A stretch of DNA of 20,087 bases, from the NCBI GenBank assembly GCA_030648675.1, contig JAUSGV010000135.1:1-20087 (forward strand), in the 5' to 3' direction. Every line of letters starts with the position of its first letter. The stretch's first letter is position 1. A program made the translations under genes and the position numbers. Shown one piece after another: positions 1-6,122 of the stretch. The notes beneath the pieces were generated by a model. It worked only from the letters and a program-made list of their open reading frames with translations, made no database searches and was not told where the DNA came from. Origin of the DNA: Dehalococcoidales bacterium (lineage in GTDB: Bacteria > Chloroflexota > Dehalococcoidia > Dehalococcoidales > UBA2162).

Positions 1-269
1 CCGCTGAACCTTACAAACAAGGACGCGTGAAACTGGAACGAATTAACGTTTAATACGTTTTCAGGCGCAAAGGGGAGCGACGCTGTGTCAGGCCAAACGA
101 CGTTTTCGGAGGTGAAAAGGGGAGAATTTGTATTCTGCGAAACATTGGGCGAAGCCGTAATCGATTCGTTGGTGCTGATGTTTTGTGCCGGCGGAGTGGC
201 GGGTTTAATCCCGGCGCAGCCAGAAGACAACACGACCAGCCCGAGCAACACGCATAGTATAGTCTTCAT
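1..269 (-). CDS. Putative lipoprotein, C-terminal part beyond window edge
   Basis: An open frame on the minus strand starts with ATG at 269 and runs off the left edge, so 89 codons are visible without a stop. The start follows a good ribosome site (AAAGGGA, 8 nt upstream). The product begins MKTILCVLLGLVVLSSGC, a lipoprotein signal peptide with the likely lipidated cysteine at residue 18; the residue at -3 is Ser rather than the usual Leu, so the lipobox is slightly off consensus. After it comes a Pro/Asn/Ser/Thr-rich linker (residues 19-60) like those in the neighbouring lipoproteins. Promoter copy (a) of the ECF regulon lies about 50 nt upstream, so it probably belongs to that regulon. The function is unknown because the folded part is outside the window. 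Confidence 0.75.
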   Translation of the reverse strand, partial: MKTILCVLLGLVVLSSGCAGIKPATPPAQNISTNESITASPNVSQNTNSPLFTSENVVWPDTASLPFAPENVLNVNSFQFHASLFVRFS

Positions 270-319
270 AACGATCGTCCCTTTGCAACATAAAGTTAAC
301 GGCAACTATCCCTATAACA

Positions 320-348
320 ATATATGCACTTTCGGGTGAAAAAGTTCA
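320..348 (-). promoter_or_regulatory. Putative ECF sigma promoter, copy (a)
   Basis: On the minus strand TGAAC (348-344) is followed by exactly 16 nt and then GCATATAT (327-320), as in three other copies upstream of minus-strand genes in this window. The start codon at 269 is about 50 nt downstream. It is likely read by the ECF sigma factor encoded at 5094-5651 (inference). Confidence 0.6.
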
Positions 349-477
349 TTCGAAGCTAAAAACTAAAAAGTAAAAGCTAAAAGCTGCCCAGCCGCCCCGA
401 GATCCTTCATTTCATTCAGGATGACAACGGGGGAAGCAGGATGACAAAGAGGGGGAACAGGATGACAAAGAGGGGAA
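344..477. repeat. Intergenic repeat block with three 20-21 bp tandem units
   Basis: From the promoter -35 rightwards there is an A-rich stretch built of variants of AGCTAAAA, then GCCCAGCC, then three tandem units starting CAGGATGACAA (417-436, 437-457, 458-477). The same order of elements occurs at 4122-4225, next to promoter copy (c). This is a duplicated noncoding block and not a CRISPR: the units abut without spacers. No gene is visible from 270 to 624. Confidence 0.6.
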
Positions 478-498
478 CAGGAAGCCAACAGGGACTGG

Positions 499-518
499 AT
501 TCCTGCTTTCGCAGGAAT
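499..518. repeat. Palindromic repeat copy (8-bp stem, TTTC loop)
   Basis: ATTCCTGC-TTTC-GCAGGAAT forms a perfect 8-bp hairpin. Near-identical elements occur at 5736-5755 (ATTCCCGC-TTTC-GCGGGAAT) and as a half copy near 5827-5846, so this is a dispersed palindromic repeat family. Confidence 0.6.
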
Positions 519-560
519 GGTTTTAAGAGTGGAGCGTGATGCTCCGACGCTGAAGGACAG

Positions 561-591
561 CTACACTGGGACCGATGGAGTCCCAGTGTAG
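561..591. terminator. 12-bp hairpin downstream of the repeat protein; possible terminator
   Basis: CTACACTGGGAC and GTCCCAGTGTAG (561-572 and 580-591) form a perfect 12-bp stem with a 7-nt loop, 33 bp beyond the stop of the 625-1080 gene. There is no T-run on either side, so it is not a textbook intrinsic terminator. It may act as an mRNA 3'-end stabiliser or be another palindromic repeat. Confidence 0.4.
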
Positions 592-624
592 GTTAAAACG
601 CAACGATCAGTAGTCTGGGTAAAG

Positions 625-1080
625 TTATTTGATATTTATTGTGGCGTTCACTCCCGCCTCACTCAAGGCAGCCCGCCACTGTGCGTCGCGATTGGCTATT
701 GCGGTGTTCACGGTTGTGTTCACAGTAGCCTGCCATTGTGCGTTGAGTTGGGCCGTTACGTTATCAACAGCGGTTTTCACTGTGGTTGGCAATTGCGCGT
801 TCACGTCAGCCACCGCTTTGGTTACGGCGGTGTTCACGGCAGAATTAACGGTCGATTGCCATTGAGTATTTAGATTTGTCACAGTGGTATTTAATGTGGC
901 TTGCCATTGAGCCTCCCGCAGCGCATTCTGGGCAACCAAAGCGTTGTAGCTGGCCGTCAGATTATCGGCCTTGGCGGTGGATTCGGCATTCGCTTTATTC
1001 CAACCGCTATAAACGACGATAACCACGACCAGCAGCACTATGCTCACTACCCATCCAAAGTATTTCAAGATATTTTTCAC
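625..1080 (-). CDS. Membrane-anchored Ala/Gln/Thr/Val-rich repeat protein
   Basis: The 151-aa product starts at GTG 1080, preceded by GGAAGGAG at good distance. Residues 8-25 form one strongly hydrophobic membrane anchor (VVSIVLLVVVIVV). The rest is hydrophilic and repetitive: the motif (A/T)Q(W/L) recurs at residues 57, 72, 95, 114 and 133, each followed by stretches such as ATVNTTVNTAI. The spacings of 15, 23, 19 and 19 suit an elongated helical or coiled-coil rod. There is no enzymatic motif and I do not recognise a family. Promoter copy (b) lies about 55 nt upstream, so it is probably made with the ECF lipoproteins and may extend into the cell envelope. The repetitive DNA also gives long false frames on the other strand. 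Confidence 0.8.
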   Translation of the reverse strand: MKNILKYFGWVVSIVLLVVVIVVYSGWNKANAESTAKADNLTASYNALVAQNALREAQWQATLNTTVTNLNTQWQSTVNSAVNTAVTKAVADVNAQLPTTVKTAVDNVTAQLNAQWQATVNTTVNTAIANRDAQWRAALSEAGVNATINIK

Positions 1081-1134
1081 GACGACTCCTTCCTTTTTTA
1101 AAATGTTTCTTCATACAATATTACCACTGCATGA

Positions 1135-1163
1135 CTATATGCAGTAGAGTGCAAAAAAGTTCA
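1135..1163 (-). promoter_or_regulatory. Putative ECF sigma promoter, copy (b)
   Basis: Minus strand TGAAC (1163-1159), 16 nt, GCATATAG (1142-1135). It matches copies (a), (c) and (d) in both boxes and in spacing, and keeps the T-run after TGAAC. It precedes the 625-1080 gene. Confidence 0.65.
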
Positions 1164-1226
1164 TTTCAGGCGTTATTTAATATGCTCACGGTAGACCTCC
1201 TGTATTTATCCGTGCCTCCTTCATGG

Positions 1227-1949
1227 CTATTTGTTAAGTGCCGACCTTATTATTTCCGTAAATTCTTTTGGAAGCTTGATGCCTCGAAACAACATCCCCG
1301 TGTCCAGCCAAAAACTCCGCAGTGTCGACGTGCCATCCTTTAAGTGAAATTCCAGGAAATATTGTTCTTTACCTGCTGCTCCGGAACTCTGGTCAACCGG
1401 AGCTTCAAGGATTATTCCTACCAGGTTAGTAACCTGAGCAGGGTCTTTTATGGATGCCAGCACAGTTTTGCCGTCCATTGGGCTGTTGACGGTGATATAG
1501 TCAACCTTGCCGTTGAGGTCCAGAAGATCGCTGCCGTTTTTCGCACTGGGATTAGTATCGGATTCGAAAATCACAAACGTGCCGTATCTTTTTACGACCA
1601 GGCGGAAAGACGGATCGTAGTCTTTGAGAGAATATACCTGGGTACCGGGTTCAAGGTAAGCCGCGTCTCCGTTTTTTGCGCGGTAATTAGAATAGTTCAC
1701 GTTATCGGCTACTTTGAACTTGATTTCGGCGTATGGAGACAAATCGCTTTCATTTATCGAATTAGTCTGGCTTGCTGATAAGTAGGTAATGTCATTCAGT
1801 TTAATAAAGTCCACCCAATCGATCATGGCTGTCACTTGAGGGGCTGCTGCCGGCTTAGAATTTGAATTTTCGCTGGAAGGAACAGACTGCGAAACGCACC
1901 CTGCCAGCCCGACCAGCATTGCCGCCAACACAAAGGTTACCTTCTTCAT
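1227..1949 (-). CDS. Putative lipoprotein, third gene of the ECF-controlled operon
   Basis: I place the start at ATG 1949 and not further upstream because MKKVTFVLAAMLVGLAGC then forms a perfect signal peptide with lipobox LAGC (Cys18), and GAGAT lies just upstream. This gives 240 aa. Residues 19-40 are a Ser/Pro/Ala linker; the remainder looks like a globular, mainly beta domain with two recognisable stretches: a strand-rich centre around VVKRYGTFVIFESD and a C-terminal part (EFHLKDGT, WLDTGMLFRGI) near the end. I recognise no family. It starts 13 bp after the stop of lipoprotein B, so the two are surely co-transcribed. It is probably a surface-anchored envelope protein of the sigma regulon. 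Confidence 0.8.
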   Translation of the reverse strand: MKKVTFVLAAMLVGLAGCVSQSVPSSENSNSKPAAAPQVTAMIDWVDFIKLNDITYLSASQTNSINESDLSPYAEIKFKVADNVNYSNYRAKNGDAAYLEPGTQVYSLKDYDPSFRLVVKRYGTFVIFESDTNPSAKNGSDLLDLNGKVDYITVNSPMDGKTVLASIKDPAQVTNLVGIILEAPVDQSSGAAGKEQYFLEFHLKDGTSTLRSFWLDTGMLFRGIKLPKEFTEIIRSALNK

Positions 1950-1962
1950 TTCTATCTCGTTT

Positions 1963-2937
1963 TTATTGCAGCGGTATTTTGAATTCCCATGGGCCACCGA
2001 GATCGATTGGGGGGCCGTTATACATATTTTCGACAATTGAAGTAATTTTGAAAGTTATTTCTTTAGCGTCTTTGGGGACGATTTCAAGCGGATTGTTTTC
2101 TCCCCAGACTAATTTAATTCCATTGCTCATGTCGTCGCCATACCCGGCAAATCCGGCACTCTTTGTGTTCCCGTTTATCGTGTATTCTCCTATAGCTATA
2201 ACTGAAGAGGGGTGTTCGCCGTAACCCTTTGGAAGACAGAAGAAGTAGAAAATCGAACCATTATCACTCAACGAAACCCGCTGCAAGGTCACGTTATTGC
2301 CGAGCGAAACCTGTGAAAGATTCGGATGAATATCCTTTACCAGTATACCCTGAGGATATGAGGGCTGGATATCGATACGCTGGTCCCCCCAATTTGCCAG
2401 GGTGCCTCTCGGCGGATTGCCACGAACAAAATTAACGTTCGCCACGGTAACGAGATACCAGCCGGTAGGTACCTGGGTGCCATTTTCACCGTGCTGGTCC
2501 CAGGTCAGATTATAGGTCATCATGAACGACGGCTTAAGCTGGAAACTATCCGAACCCGCCTCGGCCAAAATAACTTGGTGGCCGTCTTCGTCGGCGGTAA
2601 TTGTTATCTCCGGAGGGAATTTGTAGAAGGTGACGTTATCCGGCCCTACATTGGTGATACGCACCGTCATTTTGACCGGTTGCCCGGGCAAGTAATATTG
2701 CTTTTCGATAACGGTGTTTACAACTAATGGGAAATCTGCCGGAGTCGCATGGGGAGGTAGAATTGGGAACGGAAGCGGCAGCGGCGCGGGGCCAATGGTA
2801 AAACCATGTGCCGTCGTGTTTTGTGCCGGTGTTGAGTTCGTAATATTCGCTGCCGGCGATACATTTGAGGTTGAAGGGGCGCAAGCAAGCTGCGCCGACA
2901 ACAGGCAGAGAATCAACAGCCAAATCGCTTTTTTCAT
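1963..2937 (-). CDS. Lipoprotein B, BsuPI-like domain plus C-terminal beta domain (paralogue of lipoprotein A)
   Basis: 324 aa from ATG 2937, with GGGAGA about 10 nt upstream. The N-terminus MKKAIWLLILCLLSAQLAC is a signal peptide with a weak lipobox (Cys19). After a Pro-rich linker, residues about 75-170 resemble the BsuPI-type fold: a strand TVRITNVGPDNVTF and the motif LTWDQHGENGTQVPTGWY. The C-terminal part (VSLSDNGSIFYFFCLPKGY to GGPWEFKIPLQ) aligns by eye with the same part of lipoprotein A, including the identical end IPLQ. The two genes are therefore tandem duplicates. It is co-transcribed with the following lipoprotein. Its binding partner is unknown; proteins of this kind are usually cell-surface and without catalytic residues. 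Confidence 0.82.
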   Translation of the reverse strand: MKKAIWLLILCLLSAQLACAPSTSNVSPAANITNSTPAQNTTAHGFTIGPAPLPLPFPILPPHATPADFPLVVNTVIEKQYYLPGQPVKMTVRITNVGPDNVTFYKFPPEITITADEDGHQVILAEAGSDSFQLKPSFMMTYNLTWDQHGENGTQVPTGWYLVTVANVNFVRGNPPRGTLANWGDQRIDIQPSYPQGILVKDIHPNLSQVSLGNNVTLQRVSLSDNGSIFYFFCLPKGYGEHPSSVIAIGEYTINGNTKSAGFAGYGDDMSNGIKLVWGENNPLEIVPKDAKEITFKITSIVENMYNGPPIDLGGPWEFKIPLQ

Positions 2938-2953
2938 GTATTAAAAATCTCCC

Positions 2954-3040
2954 TTAATCCCTCTTTACAAAAGAGGGAGCAGGGCGCCTGGATTCCCTGA
3001 CTAAATCGGGGATGGACAGGAGTTTAGTTTCTTTCTTCAT
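2954..3040 (-). pseudogene. Vestigial 28-codon frame left by tandem duplication
   Basis: After the stop of lipoprotein A the minus strand reads CTGCAATAA, a short gap, then ATGAAGAAA. This copies the junction between lipoprotein B and the next gene (CTGCAATAA, gap, ATGAAGAAG). The frame from ATG 3040 continues for 28 codons without any signal peptide and ends inside a palindromic repeat. I interpret it as the leftover 5' end of a duplicated downstream gene and not as a functional peptide. Confidence 0.35.
2958..2978. repeat. 9-bp palindrome between the two paralogous lipoproteins
   Basis: TCCCTCTTT-ACA-AAAGAGGGA is a perfect hairpin. On the minus strand it is followed after 13 nt by ATTTTT, so it could weaken transcription between lipoproteins A and B. 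The flanks (ATCTCCCTTAA, GGATTCCCTGA) resemble the dispersed palindromic repeats elsewhere in the window. Confidence 0.45.
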
Positions 3041-3051
3041 TTGTCGCTCGC

Positions 3052-4062
3052 TTATTGCAGCGGTATACGAAATTCCCACGGGCCGGTGACTTCGACAGGG
3101 TTCGCGTCAAGAGGTACTCTTTCAAATAACGTAGTAATAGTAAAGATTATTTCTTTAGCATCAGCGGGCACCGGGTCAAGCCGGGCAGGGCCGTTGCCCC
3201 ATACCAGTATTATCCCGTTAGCTCTGCCATTGAAACCGGAGGTCCCGGCAGGTTTGGTTATGCCGCCGACGGTATATTCGGCGCTTGCCGATATATCGGC
3301 TGTCGGGGGCGATACGGTGGGTAATCCGGGTCCGGCGGGCTGCGGTTTATAACCCGGCGGGATGAAGAAGCAACGGACTACGGTCCCATTCGAAGTCAAC
3401 TCGATGCGTTCCAACGTGATGGTAATCCCGTTCACCGTTTGGGACTGGTTTAATGTTATCGTCTTTTCCATTGCCGCCTGCGGGTATTGAATCAGCATAC
3501 TGGCTCCCGGCGTGAATGTTATCCTCCCTTCGCCCTGTATGACGCTTATATCCCCAAAGATGATGTTGTACCACCCGGGAGTAACCTGCCTTCCTGCTTT
3601 ATCTTTCTGATCCCAGGTAAAGGTAACCGACACAATTTCGCCGGGTTTTAATTCGCGAGACCGGGTCCCGCCCGCAACGGAAAATATGACCCGGTCCCAA
3701 TCCATCACCGGGGCTACTCGTATTTGAGGAGGATACAGGTTTACGGATAGCGGGGCCGAAGAAACGTTTGTCAGGGACAGGGTAACGGTGACGGGTTTTC
3801 CCGGCAGATAGCTCGAGTTTTCGGGAACTACCTTTGCCTGAAGCGGCATTGAAACATTTACCATCGGAGGATTCACTGTTACGTGAGCCCCGGGAGGCGG
3901 CGGTGAAGCAGGCGGTGTAGTATTTGGAGAATCTGCAGGCTGAGGCGATATTGAACTTGGGATTACAGGCGTCGTATTCGGAGCTATTTCCGGCAATTTA
4001 GGCGAACAAGCGGTTAGTCCGACGAGCACGACCAGCAGGACCCGGGTTATTACGTTCTTCAT
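3052..4062 (-). CDS. Lipoprotein A, BsuPI-like domain plus C-terminal beta domain
   Basis: I chose ATG 4062: GGAGG lies 10 nt upstream, whereas the TTG three codons earlier sits directly against it. The 336-aa product has signal peptide MKNVITRVLLVVLVGLTAC with a canonical lipobox LTAC (Cys19), then a Pro/Ser/Thr linker to about residue 60. Residues 61-70 read VTVNPPMVNV, a motif also found in the outer region of the anti-sigma factor. Residues about 78-165 look like a BsuPI-type domain (VTLSLTNVSSAPLSV, then FTWDQKDKAGRQVTPGWY). The C-terminal domain (ITLERIELTSNGTVV to GPWEFRIPLQ) resembles ectodomains found beside anti-sigma factors. It is the first gene of the lipoprotein operon and has ECF promoter (c) directly upstream. 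Confidence 0.83.
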   Translation of the reverse strand: MKNVITRVLLVVLVGLTACSPKLPEIAPNTTPVIPSSISPQPADSPNTTPPASPPPPGAHVTVNPPMVNVSMPLQAKVVPENSSYLPGKPVTVTLSLTNVSSAPLSVNLYPPQIRVAPVMDWDRVIFSVAGGTRSRELKPGEIVSVTFTWDQKDKAGRQVTPGWYNIIFGDISVIQGEGRITFTPGASMLIQYPQAAMEKTITLNQSQTVNGITITLERIELTSNGTVVRCFFIPPGYKPQPAGPGLPTVSPPTADISASAEYTVGGITKPAGTSGFNGRANGIILVWGNGPARLDPVPADAKEIIFTITTLFERVPLDANPVEVTGPWEFRIPLQ

Positions 4063-4097
4063 TGAGGACAAGCCTCCAGTAAAGTTTATCTATGTAA

Positions 4098-4126
4098 CTA
4101 TATGCCGGATCCAGCAAAAAGGTTCA
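4098..4126 (-). promoter_or_regulatory. Putative ECF sigma promoter, copy (c)
   Basis: Minus strand TGAAC (4126-4122), 16 nt, GCATATAG (4105-4098), followed by TTAC as in copy (d). The ATG of lipoprotein A is about 35 nt downstream. It probably drives the operon of three lipoproteins. Confidence 0.65.
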
Positions 4127-4230
4127 TTTGAAGCTAAAAGCTAAAAACGGCCCAGCCACCCCCAGCTCCTTCCCCCGATTTTCATCGGGGTCAGGATGAC
4201 AACGGGGGGAGCCGGATGACAAGGGGGGAG
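4122..4230. repeat. Second copy of the promoter-adjacent repeat block, with hairpin
   Basis: The order of elements at 344-477 recurs: GTTCATTTGAAGC, AGCTAAAA units, GCCCAGCC, then TCAGGATGACAACGGGGG and a second GGATGACAA unit. Inside lies the hairpin CCCCGAT-TTTC-ATCGGGG (4173-4190), which could also mark the 3' end of the sigma/anti-sigma transcript, though no T-run follows. Confidence 0.5.
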
Positions 4231-4233
4231 GAG

Positions 4234-5097
4234 TTATTGTCGTTTTCGTTTCGGCCAAACCAGAACGAGTATTAATGCAATACCGAGCCCGACAGGCAGT
4301 AGCAGCCACAAGAATAAATAGGCCGGAATAATAGCAGCGGGCGGTGCCGCGACGGTCACATTCGCCGGAGGCGGCGGCGCCTCAACGCTAACCTGCGGCG
4401 GGTTGACCGTCACCTTCGGCGGTTGAACCGTAACCTGAGACGGAGCGACGTTTACCACCGGAGGATTTTCAGTAACGATTGGCGGCGTGGTAGCCGCTGG
4501 CGGTGGAGAAGTCGGTGCCGGTGCCGTATATACCGGCGGGGGCGCAGTCGTAGCCGGCTGAGTTGGAGCCGGTGCCTGTGACGGTGCTGGGGTTGTCGTT
4601 GTTGCCTCAACGGGGGATTGCGGAGTAGGCCCGGACGGGCCGGCGGGACCAGATTGTGCCGGAGCGGACGGCGTTGTTATACCGCGGGTTGGGGCCGTTG
4701 TATTCGACGTTGCGGTGGGAGCCGGTGGTGACATGGCCGGAGAAGAAAAAATGCCGGCATGCCATATCAGACCTGCCGCCAGGGCGACTAATACTGCGAC
4801 CGGTACGGCCATACGCAGCCCCGGGCTATTCAGAAATTTGTTCAACCGTTCCCAGAAAGAGCCGGTCGACTCAATCCGCCCGCGCACGGCATCCCAGGCT
4901 TGCGGCGACGGCTCGATTTCTTCCGCGGTCGACTTCAATGCCTGCCGCAGGCCGTTTTGCATCGCACCCAGAACTTTCAATTCCTCCCGGCACTTATCGC
5001 ACGCGGAAAGGTGGGTCTCTACCCGTGTCCTCTCTTCCGGCGTTACTTCCTTATCGAGATAAGCCGCGAACAATTCGCCGATCCCTTCACAATTCAT
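4234..5097 (-). CDS. Zinc-finger anti-sigma factor with Pro/Thr-rich outer region
   Basis: Start ATG 5097 overlaps the sigma stop (ATGA), with GGAGGGG upstream; an earlier in-frame ATG would overlap sigma further and lacks this signal. The product has 287 aa. Residues 3-36 hold the anti-sigma zinc motif: Cys3, then His29-x3-Cys33-x2-Cys36. Residues 95-117 are a membrane segment; 118-252 are an extended Pro/Thr/Ala/Ser-rich region; 255-280 are a second membrane segment ending in a basic tail (KRKRQ), so both ends are cytoplasmic. Within the outer region residues 215-242 are four 7-residue repeats of the type V-x-V-x-P-P-x. By family knowledge it holds the sigma factor inactive at the membrane until an envelope signal arrives. 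Two membrane segments are less usual than one. Confidence 0.88.
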   Translation of the reverse strand: MNCEGIGELFAAYLDKEVTPEERTRVETHLSACDKCREELKVLGAMQNGLRQALKSTAEEIEPSPQAWDAVRGRIESTGSFWERLNKFLNSPGLRMAVPVAVLVALAAGLIWHAGIFSSPAMSPPAPTATSNTTAPTRGITTPSAPAQSGPAGPSGPTPQSPVEATTTTPAPSQAPAPTQPATTAPPPVYTAPAPTSPPPAATTPPIVTENPPVVNVAPSQVTVQPPKVTVNPPQVSVEAPPPPANVTVAAPPAAIIPAYLFLWLLLPVGLGIALILVLVWPKRKRQ

Positions 5098-5651
5098 AGC
5101 CCTTCCCCTCCACTCGGACATCCTTCCTCTCTTATTTGGAATTGCCCCCTAAGCATTTTCAGGCCGTTATTTATTCTCGATTTGACCGTTCCCAGCGGGA
5201 TTCCTACCGCATGGGCGATCTCTTCATACGAAAGATCGTTGAAATATCGCAGTACCAGTACCGCCCGGTGCTTGGGGTCCAGAGTCTTCATCGCTTCCAT
5301 CAGTTTTTCGTATTCCTGCCTGGACACCAATACGTCGTCGCCGGTTTGTATTGCCGGCGGGTCGATCCCCTCCAGCGGAGTGGTTTTAACTCTTCTTTTG
5401 CGGTTCATTTCCAAACACTTGTTGGCGGTAATGCGGTGCAGCCAGGTGGTAAGCTTGCCCTTCCCGGGATCGAAGGTACGGCGTGCTCTCCAGACCGATA
5501 CAAAAACTTCCTGTAAAACATCGTCGGCTTCTTCCCTGGTTCCGGTCAACAGGTAGGCATTTTTAAAAACAAGCCTCTCATACTGCCGGAAGAAAGCTTC
5601 AAAGGCAGGTATGTCACCCGATTGCCATTCATTTCCCGTCTGCTCCGACAT
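5094..5651 (-). CDS. ECF-type RNA polymerase sigma factor
   Basis: 185 aa, normal for the extracytoplasmic-function group, with only regions 2 and 4. Region 2 (about residues 18-90) includes the core-binding and -10-reading helices (ADDVLQEVFVSVWRARRTF, then GKLTTWLHRITANKCLEMNRKRR). Region 4 (about 118-168) has the helix-turn-helix that reads the -35 box (LDPKHRAVLVLRYFNDLSYEEIA, then GIPLGTVKSRINNGLKMLR). The start ATG 5651 has GGAG only 2 nt upstream, but no later Met is possible without cutting region 2. It is translationally coupled to the anti-sigma gene (4-bp overlap). Promoter (d), almost identical to three others in the window, lies directly upstream, which suggests autoregulation. 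Confidence 0.93.
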   Translation of the reverse strand: MSEQTGNEWQSGDIPAFEAFFRQYERLVFKNAYLLTGTREEADDVLQEVFVSVWRARRTFDPGKGKLTTWLHRITANKCLEMNRKRRVKTTPLEGIDPPAIQTGDDVLVSRQEYEKLMEAMKTLDPKHRAVLVLRYFNDLSYEEIAHAVGIPLGTVKSRINNGLKMLRGQFQIREEGCPSGGEGL

Positions 5652-5666
5652 GGCTCCACTATATAA

Positions 5667-5695
5667 CTATATGCAGGTTCGGACAATAAAGTTCA
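5667..5695 (-). promoter_or_regulatory. Putative ECF sigma promoter, copy (d), autoregulatory
   Basis: Minus strand TGAAC (5695-5691), 16 nt, GCATATAG (5674-5667) followed by TTAT. The ATG of the sigma gene is only 16 nt below the -10 box, so the leader would be about 10 nt or less. Same boxes and spacing as copies (a), (b) and (c). Confidence 0.65.
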
Positions 5696-5732
5696 TTCGA
5701 ATATCAGAATTCGGTAAGAAACTGATCTTTTC

Positions 5733-5882
5733 TGGATTCCCGCTTTCGCGGGAATGACAAGGGTGGGCGGATTCCCGTCCCCCGATGAGATACGGGGCAC
5801 CAGTGCCGATAAATGCGGGATCTACGACTTTCGCGGGAATGACAAAGAGAAGGGGGTTTCCCGCAAAAAGGTTCATTTGGAC
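5733..5882. repeat. Dispersed palindromic repeats and an orphan -35-like box
   Basis: The hairpin ATTCCCGC-TTTC-GCGGGAAT (5736-5755) is followed by GACAA, and a half copy CTTTCGCGGGAATGACAAAG lies at 5828-5847. At 5863-5879 the minus strand has AAATGAACCTTTTTGC, as in promoter (c), but no GCATATA follows at 16 nt, so this is a decayed or partial copy. The gap 5696-6122 between the divergent sigma and binding-protein genes shows no further gene. TATAAG at 6081 is a possible -10 for the plus-strand gene, but without a good -35. Confidence 0.45.
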
Positions 5883-6122
5883 GTTTCCTTCTGCATACAA
5901 CCTGCCTACAACGCTGGTTTTATGGTTTGTTTAGATCTCCGGGTAAAATCCTTTCCTGGCTGCCCCCTTTTTTGCAGAGAACGATGAGGGGGTGATAGAA
6001 TAATGAATACTTTCGCGAAAACCCGCAATTTTCGTATGAAAAAACCGTAACCCGACCCTGATTTTATACTATTACCTGGCTATAAGTTCTTTGCCTTGTT
6101 TTCGAGCTCGAAGGAGCGGGAT

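Noticed and set aside
85..339. 84-codon plus-strand open frame at the left edge
   Set aside because: It lies opposite a minus-strand lipoprotein start with a better ribosome site, signal peptide and promoter; the frame has no recognisable product.
417..477. Tandem units that could suggest a CRISPR array
   Set aside because: Only three units of 20-21 bp that abut directly, with no spacers and no cas genes nearby.
5754..5987. Overlapping plus and minus frames in the sigma/binding-protein gap
   Set aside because: They run through palindromic repeats and the promoter region; no ribosome sites and no family features.
6003..6050. 15-codon frame after a GAGGGGG motif upstream of the binding-protein gene
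   Set aside because: Possible leader peptide, but there is no terminator/antiterminator structure or codon bias to support attenuation.
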